64,000 nt of DNA from Alteribacillus bidgolensis (GCF_002886255.1 NZ_KZ614149.1:3531272-3595271), one strand, 5' to 3'; numbered from the stretch's first letter, positions 41,611 to 50,904 are shown. Made by a program: numbers and translations. The notes: generated by a model not told the origin, from the sequence alone.

Positions 41611-43791
41611 ATGAGTAATTATGTGAAAACAGGCAATTTACAAGTAGCATCTGAACTGTATGAATTTATTAATCAAGAAGCTATACCAGATACAGGTATA
41701 ACAAGTGAAAAGTTCTGGCAGGGTCTGGATAATATTATTCATGAGCTGGCACCTGAAAATAAAGAATTATTAGAAACACGTGATGAAATCCAGGAAAAAA
41801 TCCATAGCTGGCATAAGGAACATAAAGGTTCATTTGATTTCAATCAGTATAAAAATTTTTTAAAGGAAATAAATTATTTAGAACCAAAAGTAGAGGACTT
41901 TCAAGTATCAACCCAAAATGTGGATGATGAAATTGCCCGGCAGGCAGGTCCGCAGCTAGTAGTTCCGATGAGTAACGCAAGATATGCATTAAATGCAGCG
42001 AATGGAAGATGGGGAAGTTTGTATGATGCATTATATGGAACAGATGCGATCAGTGAAGAAGGCGGTGCGGAAAAGACTAGTGCATATAATCCAACCCGTG
42101 GTCAAAAAGTTATAGAATATGCAAAAAACTTTCTTGATGAAATTATTCCATTAGAGCAAGGGTCTCATAAAGAAGTGGTGAGTTATACCATAGATAACGG
42201 TGCCCTTAAAGTAACGCTTGAAAGCGGGGCTGCTTCAAGTCTTAAAGATGCTTCCAAATTTGCAGGTTACCAAGGAAGCAAAGAACAACCTACAGCCGTT
42301 TTGGTACAAAACAACGACCTTCATTTTGAAATTCAAATTGATCCAGAACATGCAATAGGAAAAACCGATCCGGCAGGTGTTAAAGATATTTTATTTGAAT
42401 CCGCTGTCACATCTATTATGGATTGTGAAGATTCCGTTGCAGCTGTTGATGCCGAAGATAAAGTGCTTGTCTATCGAAACTGGCTCGGGTTGATGAAAGG
42501 TGACCTAACGGAAATTTTCCAAAAAGGGGCGAAAACCGTAACTCGGTCCCTCAACCCAGATCGTACGTACCAATCCTCAAGTGGAGAAGAACTAACACTG
42601 CCGGGAAGGTCCCATATGCTGATTCGAAATGTCGGCCATTTAATGACCATCAATGCTGTTTTAGATAAAAACGGTGATGAAGTACCTGAAGGGATTTTAG
42701 ACGGAGCAATCACAAGTTTAATTGCTAAACATGATCTCTTAGGAAATGGAAAGTATAAAAACTCCGCTAAAGGTTCCGTATATATCGTTAAGCCAAAAAT
42801 GCATGGATCAGAAGAAGTCGCTTTTGCTAACAAGTTGTTTAATAAAATAGAAGATTTGTTAGGGCTTGAACGTCATACCTTAAAAATCGGGGTCATGGAT
42901 GAAGAGCGGAGAACGTCCTTGAACCTAAAAGCGTGTATTCGAGAAGTAAAAGAGAGAATTATATTTATTAATACAGGGTTCTTGGACCGTACAGGGGATG
43001 AGATTCATACCTCCATGGAAGCTGGTCCAATGATACGAAAAGGGGAAATGAAAACGTCTACTTGGCTCCAGGCGTATGAAAAATCAAATGTATTTAAAGG
43101 GTTAGAATCAGGATTGCAAGGCCATGCCCAAATTGGTAAAGGCATGTGGGCTATGCCTGAATTAATGGCAGATATGCTGGCACAAAAAGCAGGCCAATTA
43201 AAAGCTGGAGCCAATACAGCGTGGGTGCCTTCACCTACTGCGGCTACTTTGCATGCCCTTCATTATCATCAAGTAGACGTAAAAGAAGTTCAAAAACAAT
43301 TACTAGAAAGCTCAGAAAATCTTGAAGATGAGATTCTTCAAATCCCTGTGGCTGAAGAACCAAATTGGAGTGCAGAAGAAATTCAGCAAGAACTCGATAA
43401 TAATGCTCAAGGTATTTTAGGTTATGTTGTGCGTTGGGTGGAAATGGGTATCGGCTGTTCGAAAGTGCCGGACATTAATAATGTTGGCTTGATGGAAGAC
43501 CGGGCAACCCTTCGTATTTCCAGTCAGCACGTGGCAAGCTGGCTTCATCAGGGTATTTGTACAAAAGATCAAATTCTAGAGACACTGAAGCGGATGGCAA
43601 AAGTGGTAGATGAACAAAATAAAGGCGTACCGGGATATAAGCCATTGTCTGAAAACTACGATGAGTCTGTTGCCTTCCAAGCTGCGTGTGACCTCGTCTT
43701 TCAAGGTTATGACCAGCCAAGCGGCTATACAGAACCAATTCTTCATCAACGCCGCATCGAAGCTAAAAAGAAAATACCAGCACAGAAATAA
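41611..43791 (+). CDS. glcB: Malate synthase G
   Basis: Condenses glyoxylate with acetyl-CoA to malate. The large single-chain form of about 726 residues is evident from VVPMSNARYALNAANGRWGSLYDALYGT near residue 110, the catalytic-region SIMDCEDSVAAVDAEDKVLVYRNWLGLMKGDL near residue 270, VYIVKPKMHGSEEVAFA near 390, IGVMDEERRTSLNLKACI near 430 and the RWVEMGIGCSKVPDINNVGLMEDRATLRIS stretch late. I start at the ATG at 41611, 9 bases after GAGAGGAGC, rather than the in-frame ATG at 41593. With GlcDF it completes a glycolate-to-malate route. Confidence 0.95.
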   Translation: MSNYVKTGNLQVASELYEFINQEAIPDTGITSEKFWQGLDNIIHELAPENKELLETRDEIQEKIHSWHKEHKGSFDFNQYKNFLKEINYLEPKVEDFQVSTQNVDDEIARQAGPQLVVPMSNARYALNAANGRWGSLYDALYGTDAISEEGGAEKTSAYNPTRGQKVIEYAKNFLDEIIPLEQGSHKEVVSYTIDNGALKVTLESGAASSLKDASKFAGYQGSKEQPTAVLVQNNDLHFEIQIDPEHAIGKTDPAGVKDILFESAVTSIMDCEDSVAAVDAEDKVLVYRNWLGLMKGDLTEIFQKGAKTVTRSLNPDRTYQSSSGEELTLPGRSHMLIRNVGHLMTINAVLDKNGDEVPEGILDGAITSLIAKHDLLGNGKYKNSAKGSVYIVKPKMHGSEEVAFANKLFNKIEDLLGLERHTLKIGVMDEERRTSLNLKACIREVKERIIFINTGFLDRTGDEIHTSMEAGPMIRKGEMKTSTWLQAYEKSNVFKGLESGLQGHAQIGKGMWAMPELMADMLAQKAGQLKAGANTAWVPSPTAATLHALHYHQVDVKEVQKQLLESSENLEDEILQIPVAEEPNWSAEEIQQELDNNAQGILGYVVRWVEMGIGCSKVPDINNVGLMEDRATLRISSQHVASWLHQGICTKDQILETLKRMAKVVDEQNKGVPGYKPLSENYDESVAFQAACDLVFQGYDQPSGYTEPILHQRRIEAKKKIPAQK

Positions 43792-43798
43792 TGCAGGC

Positions 43799-43832
43799 AA
43801 AGCTGCTCCGCTTTTAAACGGGGCAGCTTTTT
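43799..43832 (+). terminator. Terminator of glcB
   Basis: A 12-base stem AAAGCTGCTCCG / CGGGGCAGCTTT (one G-T pair) followed by TTTT, 8 bases after the glcB stop. Confidence 0.8.
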
Positions 43833-43855
43833 CACCTTGTTAGGTATTGTCATCA

Positions 43856-43941
43856 GTTTAAGCTAAACTGCGGCATTTAACGTATAAGACGTGGTGTTAT
43901 TAGGAAGTTTTTTTACAAGGTGATATGCCGAGTTTTTCTAA
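43856..43941 (+). repeat. Dispersed repeat-like element, partial copy D
   Basis: Contains AAACTGCGGCAT and ATATGCCGAGTTTTTCTAA, an inverted CGGCAT / ATGCCG pair with the same closing AGTTTTTCTAA as copies A and B. The middle is different, so relationship is suggestive only. No gene is seen in this stretch. Confidence 0.4.
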
Positions 43942-44003
43942 ACATTTATAGTGATTGTGCAGGAAAAGTGATTTAAATGAAGAAACAATAACTTTAAAAG
44001 GGT

Positions 44004-44444
44004 GTGGTGATAATTAATACCAATGGTTTCATATATGCTGCTGATATGACAAACCAATTGGCCGAAGAATTACCCGAAAAGTTATGGGACAAGCCATTAA
44101 TTGCTGAATTGGGAACGATTCGAAAATGGTTTATGCACATGATTCGAGTCAGAGGCGTCTACGCTGGTTCTCTTATGACAGGTAAAGTAGAATTTCCAGG
44201 ACATTTAGTGCCAGGAGATGCATCTATCATTCTTGAATTAAGACGAAGCACAGAAGAATTATCCTGGGCGTTTGAAGAAACACAGAAGCACCGAATCCTT
44301 ATGTATCAGGAATATATTACACCGGAGGAATTGCTTCACATAGCCATTCAGCATGAAGGCATCCATCAAGGGCAATACTATATAGCATTTCAACAAGCTG
44401 GGATTAAATTACCTGAACAGTGGCGAAGAGATTGGAACATGTGA
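44004..44444 (+). CDS. DinB-like four-helix metal-binding protein
   Basis: A 146-residue protein with the DinB/YfiT-type layout: helix 1 near residues 10-25, FMHMIRVRGVYAGSL near residue 46 (a His ligand), and a C-terminal IAIQHEGIHQGQYYIAFQQAGIKLPEQW with the HxxxH pair. These domains occur in thiol-dependent transferases and damage-induced proteins; the reaction here is unknown. The start is uncertain: GTGs at 44004 and 44007 lie close to AAAGGG. It is unrelated to neighbours, between a repeat and the lactate locus. Confidence 0.75.
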   Translation: MVIINTNGFIYAADMTNQLAEELPEKLWDKPLIAELGTIRKWFMHMIRVRGVYAGSLMTGKVEFPGHLVPGDASIILELRRSTEELSWAFEETQKHRILMYQEYITPEELLHIAIQHEGIHQGQYYIAFQQAGIKLPEQWRRDWNM

Positions 44445-44548
44445 ATACTTCAGTGGATAACTATCATTTTTTAAAAGTCTAAAAATGAATAGTTTGTTTC
44501 TTAGTTTCTTATAAATGTTTTTTACATTAATAAGAAGCTTTTTTTATA

Positions 44549-44632
44549 CTTTAAGAATGTTTAACTTTGCTAACGGAAAAAAGTATTAGAAAAGACGAAG
44601 GCTTGTAACGTACAGGATGTGTGCGTTTTTAG
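44549..44632 (+). repeat. Dispersed repeat, degenerate copy E
   Basis: The first 25 bases, CTTTAAGAATG then TTTAACTTTGCTAA, align with the AT-rich arm of copy B (GTTTAACTTTGCTAA is identical). The rest (AGAAAA ... TTTTAGA) retains only traces of the terminal stem. It lies in the gap upstream of lldP; apart from the lldP promoter I see nothing else in 44445-44758. Confidence 0.45.
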
Positions 44633-44683
44633 AAGAGGAAATCCGAACTTTTCTCATTTTCCTATTGAAAACGATCCCAAACA

Positions 44684-44722
44684 TTGATACTATGAAAACA
44701 CTTACATATTAGACATCTGATG
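44684..44722 (+). promoter_or_regulatory. lldP-lutABC promoter with cre site and LutR-like operator
   Basis: A -35 box TTGATA (44684-44689), 17-base spacer, -10 box TATTAG (44707-44712). The spacer end is filled by TGAAAACACTTACA (44693-44706), 13 of 14 to the cre consensus. Right after the -10 box is the palindrome CATCTGATG (44714-44722), typical of FadR-subfamily GntR operators such as LutR. Confidence 0.65.
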
Positions 44723-44758
44723 ACCTAATGTGTTGTATAGTGAAAAGGAGTGGAACAA

Positions 44759-46546
44759 TTGAGTACAGGAGCCTTGTCATTTTTAGCCATAATACCTATC
44801 ATAACAGTATTATTTTTTCTCGTATTTCTTCGCTGGCCGGCAAAAAAGGCGATGCCGATTGCTTTTCTTGTAACTGTATTGGTTGCTTATTTTGTTTGGG
44901 AAGTACCTGTTAATCAGATTGCTGGGGCTAGTTTGCAAGGAATTACTACTGCCTTGGAAGTTCTCTTTATTGTGTTCGGCGCAATATTAATGCTGAATAC
45001 GTTGAAAGAAAGCGGCGCGATACAAACTATTCGTCAAGGGTTTACTGATATTAGTCCAGATCGAAGAATTCAAGCCATTATTATTTGCTGGTTATTTGGC
45101 TCTTTTATTGAAGGTGCATCTGGTTGGGGCACACCGGCTGCTATTATAGCTCCTTTATTAGTTGCCGTTGGATTTCCAGCGATGGGAGCTGTAATGGTTG
45201 CCTTAATTATTCAATCAGCACCCGTTTCGTTTGGAGCGGTGGGAACACCGATATTAATAGGAGTGCAGTCGGGCCTTGCGGGCTCTTCTGCTGTAGAAGA
45301 AACAGCAGCCTCAATAGGAATGACATTAGACCAATATGTTCGCATGATTGGCGGAGAAGTAGCCATTTTTCATGGAATTGTCGGTTTATTTATTCCGCTG
45401 TTTATGGTAACCATGCTGACGTTCTTTTTTGGGGAAAATCGTTCGATTAAAGAAGGTCTGGCCGTTTGGAAGTTTGCATTATTTGCGGGGCTGTCGTTTA
45501 CGATCCCTTTTACTTTAGTAGCTAATTTACTGGGTCCTGAGTTCCCTGCGATGTTTGGTGGATTGATAGGACTTGCAATTGTCGTGCCTGCTGCTAAAAA
45601 AGGCCTGTTTATGCCGAAAAAAGATTGGGATTTTGCAGCGTCTTCCACATGGGATCCGGCATGGACTGGAAATCTGAAAATTGAACCAGCTCAAACCTTG
45701 CAGCCGGTATCCCCAGTAAAAGCCTGGATTCCTTATATTATTGTAGGGGTATTGCTTGTGATCACGCGTTTAGAGTCGCTTCCATTTGGAGCATGGCTTA
45801 AAGCATTTGTCATAAAAGCAGAAAAAGTATTTGGAAGCTCAATTTCAATTGAAAGCACCCCTTTATTTTTACCCGGGTTTATATTATTAATAGTTTCTGT
45901 ATTATCTGCGTTTTTATATAAAATGAATCGTTCCACATACGGAAGGGCCTGGAAAGAGTCAGGAAAAACAATTTTGGCAGCGTCACCTGCACTGCTTTTT
46001 TCTGTACCAATGGTTCAAGTTTTTATTAATTCCGACGCTAACAATGGCGGTTTTGAAAGCATGCCGCTTGTGCTTGCAGAAAGTGTTTCGGGGCTTGCAG
46101 GAAGCAATTGGCCAGCAGTTGCACCGGCCATTGGAGCATTAGGTGCTTTTGTAGCAGGAAGTAATACAATTAGCAACATGATGTTTTCTTTATTCCAATT
46201 TGGAACGGCGCAGAATGTCGGCATTAATCCATCGATTGTCGTTGCTCTTCAAGCAGTGGGCGGTGCTGCTGGGAATATGATTTGTGTGCACAACGTTGTA
46301 GCGGCTTCGGCTGCTGCAGGATTAATTGGAAAAGAAGGAGAACTAATTAGAAAGACTTTCATACCAACTGTTTACTATGTGTTCTTCGCTGGAGGGGCAG
46401 GATATATATTCATTCACGGTCTTGGCTTCAACATTGGAACAGTGATGGCTGCCATTATCGCCGTATTGTTCCTTTATGCTTGCTATCAAGGACAGCTTCA
46501 AAATAAAGCAGAGCAGCAGTTTTACAAATGGAACCGAAGTGCCTAA
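44759..46546 (+). CDS. lldP: L-lactate permease
   Basis: A LctP-family transporter of about 595 residues with around 13 membrane segments. It shows the family stretches GAILMLNTLKESGAIQTIRQGFTDISPDRRIQAII near residue 75 and SFIEGASGWGTPAAIIAPLL near 115. Late in the protein are GAFVAGSNTISNMMFSLFQFG and GGAAGNMICVHNVVAASAAAGLIG. It imports L-lactate or glycolate with protons. The TTG at 44759 is preferred, 8 bases after AAAAGGAG; an in-frame GTG at 44750 overlaps the ribosome site. It heads the lldP-lutABC unit (gap to lutA 15 bases). Confidence 0.94.
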   Translation: MSTGALSFLAIIPIITVLFFLVFLRWPAKKAMPIAFLVTVLVAYFVWEVPVNQIAGASLQGITTALEVLFIVFGAILMLNTLKESGAIQTIRQGFTDISPDRRIQAIIICWLFGSFIEGASGWGTPAAIIAPLLVAVGFPAMGAVMVALIIQSAPVSFGAVGTPILIGVQSGLAGSSAVEETAASIGMTLDQYVRMIGGEVAIFHGIVGLFIPLFMVTMLTFFFGENRSIKEGLAVWKFALFAGLSFTIPFTLVANLLGPEFPAMFGGLIGLAIVVPAAKKGLFMPKKDWDFAASSTWDPAWTGNLKIEPAQTLQPVSPVKAWIPYIIVGVLLVITRLESLPFGAWLKAFVIKAEKVFGSSISIESTPLFLPGFILLIVSVLSAFLYKMNRSTYGRAWKESGKTILAASPALLFSVPMVQVFINSDANNGGFESMPLVLAESVSGLAGSNWPAVAPAIGALGAFVAGSNTISNMMFSLFQFGTAQNVGINPSIVVALQAVGGAAGNMICVHNVVAASAAAGLIGKEGELIRKTFIPTVYYVFFAGGAGYIFIHGLGFNIGTVMAAIIAVLFLYACYQGQLQNKAEQQFYKWNRSA

Positions 46547-46561
46547 GGAGGCGGATGATTA

Positions 46562-47284
46562 ATGAAAGTATCTCTATTTATTACATGTCTTGGCGATGTG
46601 TTTTATCCAGGTGTCGGAAAAGACATGGTTGAGCTGTTAGAAAGACATGGGTGTGAAATAGATTTTCCCGAAAATCAGACTTGCTGCGGGCAGCCCGCAT
46701 ACAACAGCGGCTACCATAAAGATACAAAGAAAGCCGCAAAGCATATGATAAAAACGTTTGAACATGCTAATGCCGTCGTCACTCCTTCCGGTTCATGCGC
46801 TGCGATGCTTAAAGAGTATCCACAACTATTGAAGGATGAACCGAAATGGGATGAAAGAGCTGAAGCCCTGGCAGAAAAAACGTATGAGCTAACACAGTTT
46901 TTATATAGAGTGCTTCATGTCACGGATACTGGAGCATCTCTAGTGGCAAAAGCGACGTATCATACATCCTGCCACATGACTAGGCTGCTTGGAGAAAAGG
47001 AAGCGCCATTTCAGCTCCTATCAAACGTTAAAGGACTTCAATTGAAAGATCTCCCGAACAAACAAAACTGCTGTGGTTTTGGCGGAACCTTTGCAGTAAA
47101 AATGACCTCCATCTCAGAACAGATGGTAGATGAGAAAGTAGATCACGTTGAAGAAACGGAAGCTGATATTTTAATAGGAGCAGACAGCGGCTGCTTAATG
47201 AACATTGGCGGACGTATTAACCGGAAAAATAAACCTATTAAAGTAATGCACATTGCCCAAGTACTGAACAGCAGGGAAGCCTAA
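46562..47284 (+). CDS. lutA: L-lactate utilisation protein LutA (CCG-domain iron-sulfur subunit)
   Basis: A 240-residue protein with two CCG domains: CCGQPAYNSGYHKDTKKAAKH near residue 42 and NKQNCCGFGGTFAVKM near residue 165. It is part of the LutABC complex that oxidises L-lactate to pyruvate, with electrons going to quinone. AAGGAGG precedes the start. It is immediately downstream of the permease and upstream of lutB, as in the standard lutABC operon. Confidence 0.95.
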   Translation: MKVSLFITCLGDVFYPGVGKDMVELLERHGCEIDFPENQTCCGQPAYNSGYHKDTKKAAKHMIKTFEHANAVVTPSGSCAAMLKEYPQLLKDEPKWDERAEALAEKTYELTQFLYRVLHVTDTGASLVAKATYHTSCHMTRLLGEKEAPFQLLSNVKGLQLKDLPNKQNCCGFGGTFAVKMTSISEQMVDEKVDHVEETEADILIGADSGCLMNIGGRINRKNKPIKVMHIAQVLNSREA

Positions 47285-47300
47285 AAAGGAGGAATCGGCT

Positions 47301-48725
47301 ATGCCAATGAAAATTGGGGAACGTTCTTTTGAGAGCCGTGTGAATAAAGGACTTGGCGACTCTTATATGAGAGAAACTGTCCGAGAAGCTCAAGGCAGGC
47401 TTCATACAAATAAAGCAAAAGCAGAGGAAGACTTAGGCCAGTGGGAAGAGTGGAGGACTCATTCAGAGGAAATTCGTTCACACACCCTCGAAAACCTCGA
47501 TTTTTATTTAGAACAGCTTAGTGAAAATGTTGTAAAAAACGGGGGACATGTGTTTTTTGCTCAAACCGCAGAAGAAGCGAATGAATACGTGAAAGAAGTA
47601 GCAGCTAAAAAAGAAGCAAAGAAAATCATTAAATCAAAATCGATGGTGACAGAAGAAATCAGCATGAATGATGCGTTAGAAAAAGCAGGCTGTGAAGTGA
47701 TTGAATCCGACCTCGGGGAGTATATTCTGCAAATCGATGATCACGATCCGCCTTCTCACATCGTCGCCCCAGCTCTGCATAAAAACAAAGAACAAATTCG
47801 GGAAACGTTTGAACGGTTAAAAGGGTACGATAAAACTTCTAAACCCGAAGAGTTAACGCAGTTTGCGCGTGAACGGCTCCGCCAGGAATTTTTAGAAGCA
47901 GATATCGGTATCACCGGCTGTAACTTTGCTGTGGCAGAATCGGGAAGTGTTTCGCTTGTTACCAATGAAGGAAATGCCCGTCTTGCTACAACGATCCCGA
48001 AAACGCAAATTAGCGTAATGGGTATGGAAAGAATTGTTCCTACATGGGAAGAGCTCGATGTTTTGGTTAGTATGCTGTGCAGAAGCGCTGTCGGCCAGAA
48101 ACTGACAAGCTATGTAACGGGTCTTAGCGGACCTCGTGAAGAAGGCGACCTGGATGGACCAGAAGAATTCCATCTCGTTATTGTGGATAACGGACGTTCC
48201 AACATTCTCGGGACTGCATTCCAATCAGCGCTTCACTGCATACGTTGTGCAGCCTGTATCAATGTGTGCCCGGTATACCGCCATGTCGGAGGCCATTCTT
48301 ACGGCTCTATATATCCAGGGCCAATCGGAGCAGTACTCTCTCCATTACTTGAAGGCTATGAAGACCATAAAGATTTACCGTACGCATCAAGTCTTTGTGC
48401 AGCCTGTACAGATGCTTGTCCGGTAAAAATTCCACTTCATGAACTGCTGATTGAACATCGCAAAGTCATTGCCGAAGAAGAAAAGAAAACATCTATTGGT
48501 GAAAGTTACGCGATGAAAGGTTTCGGGTTAGCCGCAAGTTCGCCGGGACTGTTCCAGATGGCTGCAAAAACGGCGCCTTACATGTTATCGCCATTTTCAA
48601 AAGACGGATTCATAGAAAAAGGCCCTGGACCGCTCGGTGGATGGACGGACGTACGAAGCTTTCCTGCTCCAGAGAAAGAGCGTTTCCGTGATTGGTTTAA
48701 AAACAGAAAGAAGGAGGATTCTTGA
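47301..48725 (+). CDS. lutB: L-lactate utilisation protein LutB (iron-sulfur)
   Basis: The 474-residue LutB has an LUD domain in the N-terminal two thirds (GITGCNFAVAESGSVSLVTNEGNARL near residue 205). It ends with two 4Fe-4S clusters, CIRCAACINVCPVYR near residue 312 and LCAACTDACPVKIPL near residue 363. It forms the middle subunit of the lactate oxidation complex. It follows lutA by 16 bases with AAAGGAGG, and its stop overlaps the lutC start by one base. Confidence 0.95.
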   Translation: MPMKIGERSFESRVNKGLGDSYMRETVREAQGRLHTNKAKAEEDLGQWEEWRTHSEEIRSHTLENLDFYLEQLSENVVKNGGHVFFAQTAEEANEYVKEVAAKKEAKKIIKSKSMVTEEISMNDALEKAGCEVIESDLGEYILQIDDHDPPSHIVAPALHKNKEQIRETFERLKGYDKTSKPEELTQFARERLRQEFLEADIGITGCNFAVAESGSVSLVTNEGNARLATTIPKTQISVMGMERIVPTWEELDVLVSMLCRSAVGQKLTSYVTGLSGPREEGDLDGPEEFHLVIVDNGRSNILGTAFQSALHCIRCAACINVCPVYRHVGGHSYGSIYPGPIGAVLSPLLEGYEDHKDLPYASSLCAACTDACPVKIPLHELLIEHRKVIAEEEKKTSIGESYAMKGFGLAASSPGLFQMAAKTAPYMLSPFSKDGFIEKGPGPLGGWTDVRSFPAPEKERFRDWFKNRKKEDS

Positions 48726-49429
48726 TGAGACAGGGAACAATACAAAATAAAGAGTCCTTTTTAAATAATATTGCTGAAAAACTTGGACGTGAACGAAGAA
48801 CCTCCGGTGTGGAGCGGCCCTTTTATCAAAAACAGCCTCAATGGGATATTATGGCTGATTATACAACCGATCAACTTGTTAATGTGTTAAAAGAGCAATG
48901 TACAGCGATTCACACGGATGTTAGAGAAACAAATATAGACGGCCTGCCTGCTGTAATTGATAATGTGATGAAAGAGTATGGGGCCAAAAAAGCTTCTATT
49001 TGGGACGATCCTCGTTTTGTAGAGTTCGGATTGACGCCTTTTATAGAAAGGCCGGATGTAAGCATCTGGGGCTCGGCGCCTGATGAAGATGATATTAAAA
49101 TCACAGAGCAGGCTGATATCGGAATTACATTTTCTGATTATACGCTGGCAGAATCAGGAACAGTCGTTTTAATGAACGGAGGCGGAAAAGGGCAATCTGT
49201 CAGTCTGTTACCTACCTTCTATATTGCTTTGATTCCATTAAGCACGATCGTGCCGCGCATGAGCCAAGTAAGCAAGAAAATTCATGAAGAAGCCCAAGCT
49301 GGTAATCGAGTCCCTTCCTGTATAAACTTTATATCTGGTCCAAGTAATAGTGCGGACATTGAACTGAACCTGGTGGTGGGAGTACACGGTCCGGTAAGAG
49401 CTTGTTATATTTTAATCGATGACAGGTAA
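48725..49429 (+). CDS. lutC: L-lactate utilisation protein LutC (LUD domain)
   Basis: A 234-residue LUD-domain protein with QADIGITFSDYTLAESGTVVLMNGGGKGQSVSLLP near residue 135 and the late INFISGPSNSADIELNLVVGVHGPVRACYIL. It completes LutABC. The ATG at 48725 has AAGGAGG about 8 bases upstream and shares its A with the lutB stop; an upstream TTG at 48722 is less likely. The absence of a terminator until after lutR suggests the four genes may be linked, although lutR also has its own promoter. Confidence 0.94.
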   Translation: MRQGTIQNKESFLNNIAEKLGRERRTSGVERPFYQKQPQWDIMADYTTDQLVNVLKEQCTAIHTDVRETNIDGLPAVIDNVMKEYGAKKASIWDDPRFVEFGLTPFIERPDVSIWGSAPDEDDIKITEQADIGITFSDYTLAESGTVVLMNGGGKGQSVSLLPTFYIALIPLSTIVPRMSQVSKKIHEEAQAGNRVPSCINFISGPSNSADIELNLVVGVHGPVRACYILIDDR

Positions 49430-49453
49430 TAGAAGAAAATCGAGCGGCTCTTG

Positions 49454-49462
49454 TGGTATAAT
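49454..49462 (+). promoter_or_regulatory. Extended -10 promoter of lutR
   Basis: TGGTATAAT (TGN-TATAAT) lies 33 bases before the lutR ATG. The -35 region is poor, as is common for extended -10 promoters. Confidence 0.5.
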
Positions 49463-49495
49463 GATAGCTCAAAAGGCAATGAAGGAGACTCCCGC

Positions 49496-50209
49496 ATGAG
49501 CTTTAAACAAATTGAATCTAAAAAAATCTCGGAAATAGTCCGAGAGCAAATAGAAGAAATGATTAAACGAGGTGATGTGCAGCCTGGGGAAAAACTGGAT
49601 TCTGTCGTTCAGCTTGCGGATCAATTTCAAGTGAGCAGGTCAGCTGTCCGCGAAGCGTTGAGCGCACTTCGGGCTGTCGGGATCGTAACAATTAAGCAAG
49701 GGGAAGGCACGTTTGTAAACAATTATGATTTTTCCAGCGTACTTGATCCGATGAAACCTGAACGGATTATTTCGAAAAAAGAAATGCTTGAATTGTTTGA
49801 AATAAGAAAAATTATGGAAGTAGGTGCCGCAGAGCTTGCTGCCGTAAAAAGAACGGAAGAGCACCTGAAAAACATAGGTAACGCTTTACAAGACATGCTG
49901 CGTGCTTCAGGAGAAGACAATGTAGGAGAAGCATCAGATGTTGCTTTTCATTTAGCTATAGCGGAAGCCTCTAAAAATAATTTAATGTTAGACGTGATGA
50001 ATCAGCTGTCAGATACATTGCGAAAATCAATGTTTGAAAGCAGGAGGGTTTGGCTGTTTTCGGAAAAGCAAACACTTAAACGACTGTATGAAGAGCATGA
50101 GCTTATCTATTTGGCTATTAAAGCAGAAGATGCTGGCCAGGCAAGAACAGCAATGCTTAAACATTTAACCAATGTCGAACAAACGTTAATTAAAGGATTA
50201 GAAAGCTAA
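49496..50209 (+). CDS. lutR: GntR/FadR-family regulator of lactate genes (LutR-like)
   Basis: The winged helix spans residues 5-72 (KISEIVREQIEEMIKRGDVQ, then FQVSRSAVREALSALRAVGIVTIKQGEGTFV). The FCD effector domain follows, with the histidine-bearing helices FHLAIAEASKNNLMLDVM and HLTNVEQT. The ATG at 49496 is 8 bases after AAGGAG. It lies directly after lutC, and a CATCTGATG palindrome occurs at the lldP promoter, so it is the likely repressor of lldP-lutABC, relieved by lactate. Size is normal (237 residues). Confidence 0.9.
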   Translation: MSFKQIESKKISEIVREQIEEMIKRGDVQPGEKLDSVVQLADQFQVSRSAVREALSALRAVGIVTIKQGEGTFVNNYDFSSVLDPMKPERIISKKEMLELFEIRKIMEVGAAELAAVKRTEEHLKNIGNALQDMLRASGEDNVGEASDVAFHLAIAEASKNNLMLDVMNQLSDTLRKSMFESRRVWLFSEKQTLKRLYEEHELIYLAIKAEDAGQARTAMLKHLTNVEQTLIKGLES

Positions 50210-50238
50210 AGGTGCCCGTAGATGGGCATCTTTTTTTT
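50210..50238 (+). terminator. Terminator of lutR
   Basis: AGGTGCCC and GGGCATCT stem with a 5-6-base loop and eight T residues, starting right after the lutR stop. Confidence 0.85.
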
Positions 50239-50285
50239 GGAAATGAAGCCCATATCTAAGTCCTTGTAACCCCCTGTAAAGAGAA

Positions 50286-50546
50286 TTAATGGTAATACTT
50301 TACATTTTCATCATCTCTGTTCTTCGTTTGGCCGATTCCTTCTTCAGCCATTTTCTGCCGGAATTTTTCATATAAAAATAATGCGAGCATGTCGAAACGC
50401 TCTTGTTCTGAAAGATTATCTATCATCTGAATCATATCTTTTCTGCTAAAGGACTGCATAATCCCTTCAATAATAATTAATGCGTCCTCTTCATCTCCAG
50501 TGAGTTTATTTTTATATAATTCGTACAGGTTATCTACAAATTCCAT
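50286..50546 (-). CDS. Small conserved protein of unknown function (DUF6154-like)
   Basis: An 86-residue, mostly helical, acidic protein: MEFVDNLYELYKNKLTGDEE, then LIIIEGIMQSFSRKDMIQMIDNLSEQERFDMLALFLYEKFRQKMAEEGIG. The pattern recalls a small bacillar family I remember as DUF6154, but I cannot verify it. A purine-rich site (GAAAGGA) precedes the start. It faces the lutR transcript tail to tail. No membrane segment or signal is present. Confidence 0.75.
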   Translation of the reverse strand: MEFVDNLYELYKNKLTGDEEDALIIIEGIMQSFSRKDMIQMIDNLSEQERFDMLALFLYEKFRQKMAEEGIGQTKNRDDENVKYYH

Positions 50547-50648
50547 AGTATCGATCCTTTCTCTTTTTTTAGACGTATATGTAGCATAAGTGGAATTTAC
50601 ATGTTTTATTCTTAAAAAAACTCACATGCTATAAGAGAGGTGAAAAAA

Positions 50649-50858
50649 ATGAAAAAACAATCAAAAAAGAAATTTAAATTTCCAACACAGGCTAATACTA
50701 CAGGTGAAATTGGTGCTCATACTAGTTTGAAAATGAACAAACCTTTTGATACGGAAGACAATTTTGCAGGTGATTCTGTGGGTGAGCATAAACAATTAGA
50801 AGCAGCCAATGAAGATTTTGCTGAAAAGGAGATCTCTCAAACGTTTAATAACTCATAA
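50649..50858 (+). CDS. Small basic-then-acidic hypothetical protein
   Basis: A 69-residue protein with a lysine-rich beginning (MKKQSKKKFKFPTQANTTGE) and a polar, acidic remainder ending in EKEISQTFNNS. The ATG at 50649 follows AGAGGTG by 6 bases; a GTG at 50640 overlaps that site. I do not recognise a family, though small proteins like this occur in spore-forming bacilli. It is followed 6 bases later by a strong hairpin, which supports it being a real monocistronic gene. Confidence 0.6.
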   Translation: MKKQSKKKFKFPTQANTTGEIGAHTSLKMNKPFDTEDNFAGDSVGEHKQLEAANEDFAEKEISQTFNNS

Positions 50859-50864
50859 TAAAGA

Positions 50865-50893
50865 GCCGTCCTTTCTTGAGAAGAAAGGACGGC
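50865..50893. terminator. Strong hairpin terminator between the small gene and znuA'
   Basis: A perfect 13-bp stem, GCCGTCCTTTCTT / AAGAAAGGACGGC, with a 3-base loop. On the minus strand it is followed by TCTTTATTAT, on the plus strand by an A-rich run, so it likely serves both directions. Confidence 0.7.
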
Positions 50894-50904
50894 AAATAAA
50901 TAAT

